Assembly: GCA_000433735.1 (NCBI GenBank)
Contig: HF998343.1
Span: forward strand, 14,733-23,641
DNA length: 8,909 nt
DNA from: Clostridium sp. CAG:167
GTDB lineage: Bacteria > Bacillota > Clostridia > Lachnospirales > Lachnospiraceae
Direction of reading: 5' to 3'
The translations under genes were made by a program, and so were the position numbers. The number at the start of each line of letters is the position of its first letter. Positions within the stretch are counted from its first letter, which is position 1. Below are positions 1 to 6,500 of the stretch, in pieces. The notes below the pieces were generated by a model. It made no database searches. It was not told the origin of the DNA and saw nothing but the letters and a program-made list of their open reading frames with translations.

Positions 1-2115
1 GAAGAGCGGATTGACTATGTATTAGATGTGCTTGGTATTTCCAAATACAAGAAAAAACAAGTTTCCAAACTCTCCGGCGGCCAGAAGCAGCGTGTTTCCA
101 TTGCCAGAGCTTTGGTAAAATCCCCGGATGTGATCTTTGCCGACGAGCCTACCGGCAACCTGGATGAAGAAAACACTCTCCGTACCATGAGCATTCTGAA
201 AAATATTTCCAAAGAATGTCTGGTACTGCTGGTAACCCACGAAAAAAGGATTGCCCATTTCTTTGCAGACCGCATTATTGAGATCTGTGACGGCAAGGTA
301 GTCCGGGATGAAAAGAACATCCCTCTGGATTCTTATGAGCGAAGCGACGATTCCAATATTTACTTAAAAGAAATGAACTCCTCCAGCCTGGAAAGCGACA
401 TGGGACAGTTCCATATGTTTTTCCCAAAGAACGAGGAGCCAAAGAAGATCGAACTGACCCTTGCCTGGAAAGACGACAAACTTTACATCCAGAACAATAT
501 GCCATACAACATCCTGATCGAGGGTGTGGAAAATGGCGTGGAGATCCGGGATGAGGAACGGCCTCACATCAACTTGGAGGATGTGGCCAATTTTGACTAT
601 AACCTTCCTAAAATGAAGAGTAAAGGAAAGTCTCGTCTTCCACTGCGGGAGATCTGGCATATGGCCATGGAAAACATACGGATGATGGGTAAAAAACAAG
701 CCTTTGTGATCGGTATCCTCCTGGTAACGGCAGTGCTGCTTTCTATTACCACAGCACAGTTTGCAGACAGCCGCATCACCGATGACACCCGTATCCGGGG
801 CACCGATTCCCACTATGTAAACCTGGACTTTACCAAATCCAACCTAAGGCTGTCCTATGAGGATATGGATGCCATTAACAACTATGTGACCAAAGACCTT
901 TCCAGTGGAAAATACGGCGATATGGCTTTTTTACCGTCCGTTAGTATCTACCTGGTAGGAAGTGGCTACAAACAGCTGCCAAAACTGACCCAGATGATCG
1001 AAAAATACAGTTTTGTCACGAAAGAACATCTGGATAAAAACAAACTCATCTACGGCAAAATGCCGGAAAAACGCTCCGAGGTGGTCATCGACAAAGAACT
1101 GTTAGAGCGGGCACAAAATTCCAACGGTGCTGTGTCCATGCTCCACGACTCTCTGGAATCCTACCTTGGATGCAAGATAAAGATCGGTTCCTATGATATA
1201 CAGCTGACCATTGTAGGTATCAGTGATACGAAAGAACCGGATATTTTCGGCAGTCAGACCCTGCTTCTGGGACTAAATGCCGCCAAAGGTATTTCTCTTG
1301 CCACCGTCAGTGAACTGGAAGCAGAAGGACTGAAAGGTTACACCGATGTAAAACTAAAAGACAACGAAATCCTTCTGAGAAAAGGATTCATGGAATCCGC
1401 CGACCTGAAAGTAGGCGACCAGTATGGCATTGGATTGGAATACATCGATGATTCCGGTGATTCCACGAATTCCAATTCCTATACCATTGCCGGAACCTTT
1501 CCGGATGATGTAGATTACAGTTATGTACTGACAGATAAAGGAGCTCAGACCGCTTTAAACAGCATGGTCGTTGAAAACAAAACATGCCGGCTTTACACAG
1601 ATAATCCGGCTGAAACCGTAAAACAATTAAAAGCATTGGGAAAAGGAGCCATGGTAGGATTTGAAATGACTCTTTCCATTCCTTCCGAAACGGAAATAAA
1701 AGAATACAAAGAACAACATTCTGTGGATATGGATGCGAAACAGCTTATTACTCTTGTCATTATGCTGATCTCCATGATCATGGTATACTTTACCATCAAG
1801 TCCAATGCGGTATCCCGAAGCGAAGAACTGACGGTTTACCGCCTGATCGGAATTTCCCGTGGCAGCATCTTGAAAGCTTATATGCTGGAAATGGTCCTGA
1901 TGACCAGTTACACTTCTCTGCCTGCTGTGCTGGTAACCAGTGGTGTGATCAAATTCATCAGTTCCATCCCATCCCTCCAGATCAGCATGAACTTCCCATG
2001 GTGGAGCATACTGCTTTTGTTAGTCTGCATCTATGCAGTCCATATCTTCATCAGTATTGTTCCTGTTTATGGTATCCTTTCCAAACCACCTGCTACATTA
2101 GCAGTTAAGGAGTAA
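1..2115 (+). CDS. MacB-like ABC transporter, fused ATPase and FtsX-type permease (5' partial)
   Basis: The reading frame is open from base 1, so the start and roughly the first 110-120 residues, including Walker A, lie outside the window. What is visible is the second half of an ABC ATPase: signature LSGGQ (nt 70-84), Walker B VIFADEP with catalytic Glu (DE at nt 142-147), D-loop GNLDEEN and H-loop VTHEKR. A charged linker of about 110 residues follows, then one membrane segment (about nt 697-757), an extracytoplasmic region of some 325 residues, and three C-terminal membrane segments (about nt 1740-1805, 1870-1960, 1990-2070). RSEELTVYRLIGISRGS matches the FtsX/MacB loop that contacts the ATPase. 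This is the order of MacB (type VII ABC). Such proteins use ATP for mechanotransmission, expelling peptides or drugs or relaying signals, rather than as channels. The substrate is unknown. The stop codon overlaps the RBS zone of the next gene, so the genes are co-transcribed. Confidence 0.9.
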   Translation, partial: EERIDYVLDVLGISKYKKKQVSKLSGGQKQRVSIARALVKSPDVIFADEPTGNLDEENTLRTMSILKNISKECLVLLVTHEKRIAHFFADRIIEICDGKVVRDEKNIPLDSYERSDDSNIYLKEMNSSSLESDMGQFHMFFPKNEEPKKIELTLAWKDDKLYIQNNMPYNILIEGVENGVEIRDEERPHINLEDVANFDYNLPKMKSKGKSRLPLREIWHMAMENIRMMGKKQAFVIGILLVTAVLLSITTAQFADSRITDDTRIRGTDSHYVNLDFTKSNLRLSYEDMDAINNYVTKDLSSGKYGDMAFLPSVSIYLVGSGYKQLPKLTQMIEKYSFVTKEHLDKNKLIYGKMPEKRSEVVIDKELLERAQNSNGAVSMLHDSLESYLGCKIKIGSYDIQLTIVGISDTKEPDIFGSQTLLLGLNAAKGISLATVSELEAEGLKGYTDVKLKDNEILLRKGFMESADLKVGDQYGIGLEYIDDSGDSTNSNSYTIAGTFPDDVDYSYVLTDKGAQTALNSMVVENKTCRLYTDNPAETVKQLKALGKGAMVGFEMTLSIPSETEIKEYKEQHSVDMDAKQLITLVIMLISMIMVYFTIKSNAVSRSEELTVYRLIGISRGSILKAYMLEMVLMTSYTSLPAVLVTSGVIKFISSIPSLQISMNFPWWSILLLLVCIYAVHIFISIVPVYGILSKPPATLAVKE

Positions 2116-2122
2116 AACAATT

Positions 2123-3949
2123 ATGGATGTAATTAAATTTGGGTTCCGCTACTGGAAAAGGAACCTGGCTTTGTCCATTCTGGCAAAGCTTATGAGCGGC
2201 CTGGCATTGACAGCAGATCTTCTGCTGCCAATGATCACCGCCTTGTTTGTAGATTATGTAATAAAAGACAGCAAGATCCAACAGGACAACATTTTTTCTT
2301 TCATGCTGTCAGGCAAATACGGTGCCCCTCATACCATGAATTTATTCTGGCATTTGGCCATTTTATTCGGCACCCTGCTTTTAACTAAGCTGATCCTTGT
2401 TTATGTAAAAAACATTCTCAACCAGAAACTGGGTCTCCGCATGGAGACGGATATGCGTATTGCCACATTTCATAAACTTATGACTTTGGACAGTGCCACC
2501 ATCTCCCAGTACAACACCGGTGAACTTCTGACTACTTTAAGTTCCGACACCATTATGTTCAAAGATATGTTTTGTCGTATCATTCCTAATATCTTTGACA
2601 GTATTTTTGTACTTATTGTGGCCGTCATTCTGCTGGCAACCATTAACTTGTACCTGCTGATCATCCCGGTCATTATGATTCCGGTATTTTTCGCAGCGTT
2701 AGTTAAATTTAAGAAAAAAGCCATGCTGAACTTCCGGGAGATCCGCCAGCGAAACAGTGAAATGAACCTGACGGTACAGGAAAACATAGAGGCCGTCCGC
2801 CTGGTCCGTTCTTTTACCAATGAAGAACAGGAACGAAGCAAATTTGATCATTCCAACGACCAGTTGAAGGATGCCTATGTAAAGCAGGTAAAACTGTCCG
2901 CTAACTTTGATGCCGTGTTTAAGTGTATCATTCAGTTTGCCTATATCGGAAGTATCGGTGTCAGCGCCCTTCTGGTTATGAAAGGCTATGTGCGGGTAGG
3001 ATTTCTGGTGGCCTGTGCGGACTATATCCTGAAGATCATGAACTACATTACCATGATCAACAACATGATCTTCCAGATGCAGCAGCAGCTGGTATCCGGA
3101 CAGAAAATGATGAATTTCATGGCATGCGAATCCCGGATCCCTGACGGAACCAAAGAAATTTCATCCACCGAAAAACCAGATATCAACTTTAACCATGTAA
3201 CCATAGAACTGGATGACCAGAAGATTTTAGATGACATCTGCCTGTCCATTCCCGCCGGCAAAAAAATAGGTGTTGTAGGTGGAACAGGAAGCGGAAAAAG
3301 TGTATTGTTAGAGTCTCTGATCCGCATTCATGATGCAACCGGCGGTTCTATCACCATCAATGGCGTTGATATAAAAGACTGCCGCCTGGAATCCCTCCGG
3401 AGCCAGTTTGCCTATGTATTTCAGGATGTATTTTTGTTCAGTAATACCATTGAATCCAACATTGACTACGCAGATCCGGAAGCAGACGAAGAAACCATGT
3501 ACCGCTGTGCTCTCCACGCCCAGGCAGACAGCTTCATCCAGCAGTTGGATGACGGCTATGAAACCATTGTAGGTGAACGGGGATTAGGTATCTCCGGTGG
3601 CCAGAAACAGCGTGTTTCCATTGCCAGAGCTTTGTTAAAAAATTCTCCGGTCCTGATCCTGGATGATTCCACCTCTGCTCTGGATATGGATACAGAGAAA
3701 AAACTTCTGGCAAGCATCAAAGAACACTACAATGACAAGACCCTGATCATCTCCGCCCACCGCATGACTTCTGTTATGGACTGTGACGAGATCATTTACC
3801 TCTCGGAAGGAAAGATCGTAGAGCGTGGTACCTTTGATGAATTGATGAAACTAGACGGACATTTTGCCAAAGTATACCACACACAGGAAGCGCAGAAGGC
3901 GTCTGTGGTAGACTTTGACCACATCGAGGGAGGTGAGACTCTTGGCTAA
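2123..3949 (+). CDS. ABC half-exporter with degenerate ATP site (BmrC/LmrC-like partner)
   Basis: This 608-residue half-transporter has an N-terminal type IV exporter membrane domain with about six TM segments (near residues 14-44, 74-97, 152-173, 175-195, 266-288, 292-315). A C-terminal ATPase follows: Walker A GGTGSGKS (386-393), Q-loop Gln434, signature ISGGQ (490-494), Walker B VLILDD (510-515), H-loop His546. The residue after the Walker B Asp, normally the catalytic Glu, is Asp515 (codon 3665-3667). This is the hallmark of the degenerate-site subunit of heterodimeric exporters such as BmrC, LmrC and TM287. It starts at ATG with AAGGAG at 2107-2112, 10 nt upstream. It lies 7 nt after the MacB-like gene and overlaps the next ABC gene by 8 nt, its inferred partner. 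The substrate (drug, lipid or peptide) cannot be told. There is no N-terminal C39 peptidase domain, so it is not a processing bacteriocin exporter. Confidence 0.93.
   Translation: MDVIKFGFRYWKRNLALSILAKLMSGLALTADLLLPMITALFVDYVIKDSKIQQDNIFSFMLSGKYGAPHTMNLFWHLAILFGTLLLTKLILVYVKNILNQKLGLRMETDMRIATFHKLMTLDSATISQYNTGELLTTLSSDTIMFKDMFCRIIPNIFDSIFVLIVAVILLATINLYLLIIPVIMIPVFFAALVKFKKKAMLNFREIRQRNSEMNLTVQENIEAVRLVRSFTNEEQERSKFDHSNDQLKDAYVKQVKLSANFDAVFKCIIQFAYIGSIGVSALLVMKGYVRVGFLVACADYILKIMNYITMINNMIFQMQQQLVSGQKMMNFMACESRIPDGTKEISSTEKPDINFNHVTIELDDQKILDDICLSIPAGKKIGVVGGTGSGKSVLLESLIRIHDATGGSITINGVDIKDCRLESLRSQFAYVFQDVFLFSNTIESNIDYADPEADEETMYRCALHAQADSFIQQLDDGYETIVGERGLGISGGQKQRVSIARALLKNSPVLILDDSTSALDMDTEKKLLASIKEHYNDKTLIISAHRMTSVMDCDEIIYLSEGKIVERGTFDELMKLDGHFAKVYHTQEAQKASVVDFDHIEGGETLG
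3928..3936 (+). promoter_or_regulatory. Shine-Dalgarno that selects the TTG start of the third ABC gene
   Basis: GGGAGGTGA is a near-perfect anti-16S match lying 5 nt before TTG at 3942. It sits inside the last codons of the upstream ABC gene (Glu-Gly-Gly-Glu). The earlier in-frame TTG at 3915 has no comparable RBS, so 3942 is the better start. The arrangement implies translational coupling of the two half-transporters, which suits the equal amounts needed for a heterodimer. Confidence 0.8.
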
Positions 3950-5705
3950 AAGAAATACCTATTTTCAGGATGAAGAGATTGAACGAAAGATAGATATCCA
4001 TCAGTTTGGGCGGATTCTTAAATACATGATGCCTTACAAAAAGACGGTGATCCTTGTATTGATCCTCATGATCATCTCCTCTGTGACAGCCATGATCACA
4101 CCTTTATTACTCCGCACCATCATTGACCAGGTTGTGGTATCAGACGAGTACAAAACCCTGGCACTGCTTATCAGTGGCATGGCCGCACTGGCCGTGCTGG
4201 AAATCGGAGTTACCCTAATCCACCAGCGGCTTATGGGTGTTATGGGACACAAAGCGATCGCTAAGATCCGCCAGGATGCATTTTACCGGCTGCAGCAGCT
4301 GTCATTTGATTACTTTGACTCCAAACCAGATGGAAAAATCGTTGTAAGAGTGACCGATTATGTCAATGATCTGGCCAATTTCTTCACAAATTTTCTTCTT
4401 TTGTTGATAACTTACATTTTGAAGATCATCATTGTGATTTTCTTCATGTTAGGCCTTAGTCCTGTTTTGACTGCCGTAGTGCTGGCAGCCGTCATTCCTA
4501 TGATGGTGCTGGTATTTACACTTCGTTATTCCATCCGCCGTCTCTTTGCGGGACACCGAGCCAAGCTGTCCAACCGGAGTGCCTTTTTGATTGAAACCAT
4601 TATGGGTGAAAAGATCGTGAAAAGTTACAACCAGTGCGACCGCTCGGAAGAAACATACGGTATCGTACACGATGCCAGTGTGAAACAATGGATGAAGATC
4701 GTTTACCGCAACGAATTAAATACCCCTATCGTAGAAATCTTCTGGAACCTGGGTACACTGTGTCTCTACGGCCTGAGTCTGTATCTGATGCTTCAGGGTA
4801 ACAGTTACTTAAATGCCGGTATTGTAGTTGCTTTTACTTCTTACATGACACAGTTCAGCGGTCCTCTGACCCAGATTGCCATCATCATCCAGCAGTTAGC
4901 ACAGGTCAGCTCCAACTTAGAGCAGGTATTTGATACCATCGACCATCCGGTAGACATTGAGGACAAAGAAAATGCCGTAACGCTGGAACATGTAAAAGGA
5001 AAAGTGGATTTTAATCATGTGACTTTCTGCTATGATGAAGGCGTTCCGATCCTGCAGGATTTTGATCTTCATGTAAAACCGGGTGAGACCATTGCCTTAG
5101 TAGGTCCTACCGGTGCCGGAAAAACCACAGTTATCAACATGCTGACACGATTTTATGATGTAGCGGAGGGAAGCGTGTGCATTGATGACCTGGATGTGCG
5201 GGATGTGACTATCCAGTCCCTGCGCAAAGAGGTAGGCGTGCTGATGCAGGATCCTTTTATTTTCCATGGAACCGTAATGGAAAATATACGCTATGGAAGA
5301 TTGGACGCAACGGACGAAGAATGTATAGAAGCCTCCAAAAAGATTTTTGCCGACTCCTTTATCCAGAAGTTGAAAAACGGCTATTATCATGTATTAGATG
5401 AGCGTGGTGCCGGTTTGTCTGCCGGAGAAAAACAGCTGATCTCCTTTGCCCGTATCGTGCTGAAGAACCCATCCATCGTCATTCTGGATGAGGCTACCAG
5501 TTCCATTGATACTGAAACAGAGATCCTGATCAAGGAAGCCCTGGACATTATGTTAAAGGACAAAACAGCCTTCATGGTTGCCCACCGGCTTTCCACCATC
5601 CGCAACGCCGACCGGATCCTCTATATCGCCAACAAAGGAATTGCCGAATCCGGCACCCATGAAGAACTTATGAAACTAAAAGGGTTGTATTACCAGCTTA
5701 ATTAA
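3942..5705 (+). CDS. ABC half-exporter with catalytic Glu and altered signature (BmrD/LmrD-like partner)
   Basis: This 587-residue protein starts at TTG 3942 (MAKRNTYF), chosen for the strong RBS just upstream. The membrane domain holds about six TM segments (near residues 34-58, 72-95, 148-168, 172-194, 263-285, 291-312). The C-terminal ATPase has Walker A GPTGAGKT (388-395), Q-loop Gln436, signature LSAGE (492-496) in place of LSGGQ, Walker B IVILDE (catalytic Glu517) and H-loop His548. An intact Glu with a non-consensus signature is the complement of the upstream gene. In the modelled dimer, this protein's Walker motifs plus the partner's ISGGQ form the competent ATP site, and its LSAGE closes the degenerate one. 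Substrate is unknown; multidrug or lipid export is the commonest role in this family. The gene ends just before a strong terminator and is the last of the operon. Confidence 0.92.
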   Translation: MAKRNTYFQDEEIERKIDIHQFGRILKYMMPYKKTVILVLILMIISSVTAMITPLLLRTIIDQVVVSDEYKTLALLISGMAALAVLEIGVTLIHQRLMGVMGHKAIAKIRQDAFYRLQQLSFDYFDSKPDGKIVVRVTDYVNDLANFFTNFLLLLITYILKIIIVIFFMLGLSPVLTAVVLAAVIPMMVLVFTLRYSIRRLFAGHRAKLSNRSAFLIETIMGEKIVKSYNQCDRSEETYGIVHDASVKQWMKIVYRNELNTPIVEIFWNLGTLCLYGLSLYLMLQGNSYLNAGIVVAFTSYMTQFSGPLTQIAIIIQQLAQVSSNLEQVFDTIDHPVDIEDKENAVTLEHVKGKVDFNHVTFCYDEGVPILQDFDLHVKPGETIALVGPTGAGKTTVINMLTRFYDVAEGSVCIDDLDVRDVTIQSLRKEVGVLMQDPFIFHGTVMENIRYGRLDATDEECIEASKKIFADSFIQKLKNGYYHVLDERGAGLSAGEKQLISFARIVLKNPSIVILDEATSSIDTETEILIKEALDIMLKDKTAFMVAHRLSTIRNADRILYIANKGIAESGTHEELMKLKGLYYQLN

Positions 5706-5706
5706 A

Positions 5707-5776
5707 AAAAGAAGTTCTATTCGGCTGGAGACTGAAACACAAAGCGTTTCCCGTCTCCAACGAATGAACTTCTTTT
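5707..5776. terminator. Bidirectional intrinsic terminator between convergent genes
   Basis: A long interrupted hairpin is built from AAAAGAAGTTC (5707-5717) with GAACTTCTTTT (5766-5776), ATTCG with CGAAT, TGGAGAC (5726-5732) with GTCTCCA (5753-5759), and GAAAC with GTTTC around a 7-nt loop. It follows the ABC operon stop by 1 nt and lies 6 nt beyond the stop of the Lrp-type gene on the other strand. Read on the minus strand it ends in seven T, so it is stronger for the regulator gene. On the plus strand it ends in TTCTTTT, where the U-run forms part of the stem base. Confidence 0.85.
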
Positions 5777-5782
5777 AACTGT

Positions 5783-6235
5783 TTACTCCTGCACCCAGAC
5801 CCCTCTGTGCTCCACATTGGTAGAAAACACGATCAATGTTTTCGTTCTGCCAAACTCCTGCAGTTCTCCAATGAACTGATCCAGGTCGGTAGTAGATGGA
5901 AACTGCACTTCCAGGATCATAGAATAATCTCCGGTGACACAGTTACACTCAATCACATTAGGACATTTTTCTATATACGGATAAAATTCGCTTTTATCCT
6001 CCGGCTGCACTTCCAGGTTGATGAACGCCTTGATGTGGTAGCCCAGCTTTTTCGGATTGATCTCCGCATGAAATCCCACGATATACCCTTCTTCCACCAG
6101 CCGGTTGATCCGGGCCGACACGGCCGGAGATGTCAAAAATACTTCTTTGGCAATGTCTTTTATTGGTGTTCTCGCATCCTGCTGCAAAATCTCCATGATC
6201 CTGCGGTCTATTTTGTCCAGTCCTAATATATTCAC
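5783..6235 (-). CDS. Lrp/AsnC-family transcriptional regulator
   Basis: This 150-residue DNA-binding regulator is the usual length for the family. The N-terminal winged helix-turn-helix begins LDKIDRRIMEILQQDAR (residues 6-22); its recognition helix lies in SPAVSARINRLVEEGYI (36-52), which is highly typical. The C-terminal RAM (ACT-like) domain spans about 68-145 with VTGDYSMILEV (100-110), where family members bind amino acids and oligomerise. It starts at GTG (6233-6235), preceded 10 nt upstream by AAAGGGG. An in-frame TAA just upstream excludes a longer protein. Members act as dimers to hexadecamers that sense amino acids such as leucine, alanine or asparagine; the effector here is unknown. 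Family members often regulate their own promoter and divergent neighbours. Here the neighbour is the predicted small RNA. I found no convincing -35/-10 pair for this gene itself. Confidence 0.93.
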   Translation of the reverse strand: MNILGLDKIDRRIMEILQQDARTPIKDIAKEVFLTSPAVSARINRLVEEGYIVGFHAEINPKKLGYHIKAFINLEVQPEDKSEFYPYIEKCPNVIECNCVTGDYSMILEVQFPSTTDLDQFIGELQEFGRTKTLIVFSTNVEHRGVWVQE

Positions 6236-6255
6236 AATCTTTATTCCCCTTTATT

Positions 6256-6296
6256 AAATTAAGTTTATTTGTCTTTTTCCCATTAAAATTAAGTTT
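6256..6296. repeat. Exact 11-bp direct repeat upstream of the Lrp-type gene (possible operator)
   Basis: AAATTAAGTTT occurs at 6256-6266 and again at 6286-6296, start to start 30 bp, close to three helical turns, so both copies face the same side of the DNA. They lie 21-61 bp before the regulator's GTG. Lrp-type oligomers bind several phased, A/T-rich sites, so autoregulation is plausible. In such A/T-rich DNA chance recurrence is possible; a functional role is inference. Confidence 0.4.
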
Positions 6297-6299
6297 TTT

Positions 6300-6326
6300 A
6301 CACAAAAAATATATACTCTTTTGTGT
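6300..6326. promoter_or_regulatory. Palindrome between the Lrp-type gene and the small RNA promoter (possible operator)
   Basis: ACACAAAA (6300-6307) and TTTTGTGT (6319-6326) are perfect inverted arms separated by 11 bp of A/T-rich sequence. The element begins 3 bp beyond the second direct repeat and ends 13 bp before the -35 of the divergent rightward promoter. It is well placed to bind a dimeric regulator acting in either direction. Its use as an operator is inferred from position only. Confidence 0.4.
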
Positions 6327-6339
6327 TGCTGTTATCCCC

Positions 6340-6368
6340 TTGACTTCTGCCGACATACCGTTTATGAT
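6340..6368 (+). promoter_or_regulatory. SigA-type promoter of the predicted small RNA
   Basis: TTGACT (6340-6345) and TATGAT (6363-6368) are separated by exactly 17 bp; each hexamer differs from consensus by one base. The start is predicted near 6375. It points away from the Lrp-type gene, and no plus-strand gene follows, only a hairpin-rich stretch with a terminator. Confidence 0.7.
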
Positions 6369-6413
6369 AATGACTGTTGATGATCTTCAGCGAATCATCA
6401 AGTCAAAAATGCT

Positions 6414-6452
6414 GATAAAAAATAGAAATCAATGACGCCATCGTTGATTTTC
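6414..6452 (-). terminator. Possible weak terminator for murI (minus strand)
   Basis: Read on the minus strand, AAATCAA and TTGATTT form a 7-bp stem around an 11-nt loop, followed by CTA and six T (6417-6422). The stem is A/T-rich and the T-run is slightly displaced, so it is weak. It is the only T-tailed hairpin I see downstream of murI; the G/C-rich hairpin at 6471-6490 has no T-run in this direction. Confidence 0.35.
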
Positions 6453-6470
6453 TCATAACACCTTAGTTCT

Positions 6471-6499
6471 GGGCGTCTCGTAAGACGCCTTTTTCTTTT
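6471..6499 (+). terminator. Intrinsic terminator of the predicted small RNA
   Basis: GGCGTCT (6472-6478), loop CGTA, AGACGCC (6483-6489), then TTTTTCTTTT (6490-6499). The G/C-rich stem plus T-run shows it acts on plus-strand transcription. On the minus strand the hairpin is followed by CAGAAC, so it does not serve murI, whose stop codon begins 2 nt beyond the T-run. Confidence 0.85.
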
Positions 6500-6500
6500 A

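Larger units (their letters stand above)
6375..6499 (+). ncRNA. Predicted small RNA of about 125 nt
   Basis: A good promoter (6340-6368) and an intrinsic terminator (6471-6499) on the same strand bracket a stretch with no credible ORF. Three hairpins are visible. Near the predicted 5' end is TTGATGAT (6377-6384) with ATCATCAA (6394-6401) around a 9-nt loop. The second is AAATCAA (6426-6432) with TTGATTT (6444-6450), and the third is the terminator. The longest ATG frame after the predicted start is 11 codons without an RBS. I do not recognise an RNA family: it is too short for 6S RNA or tmRNA and lacks T-box features. It ends directly against the murI stop on the opposite strand, so read-through would make RNA antisense to murI. 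The start is approximate; existence as an independent RNA is inference. Confidence 0.5.

Noticed and set aside
364..813. 149-codon minus-strand ORF
   Set aside because: It is antisense to the MacB-like gene, with no motif and no start signals.
3915..3941. Earlier TTG start for the third ABC gene
   Set aside because: No RBS at suitable distance, whereas GGGAGGTGA lies 5 nt before the TTG at 3942. The extra nine residues look like read-through of the RBS.
5807..6226. 139-codon plus-strand ORF
   Set aside because: It is antisense to the Lrp-type gene, whose HTH and RAM motifs are unmistakable; no family resemblance or RBS.
5994..6356. 120-codon minus-strand ORF overlapping the start of the Lrp-type gene
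   Set aside because: Its second half is the regulator's coding sequence in another frame, and its first half is translated A/T-rich intergenic DNA.
6380..6415. 11-codon ORF inside the predicted small RNA
   Set aside because: It begins about 5 nt after the predicted transcript start with no room for an RBS, and the ATG lies in the first hairpin stem. An 8-codon frame from ATG 6409 also lacks an RBS.
6375..6499. Known riboswitch or T-box leader
   Set aside because: No gene follows on the plus strand, only the murI antisense strand, and no recognisable aptamer core or T-box sequence is visible.
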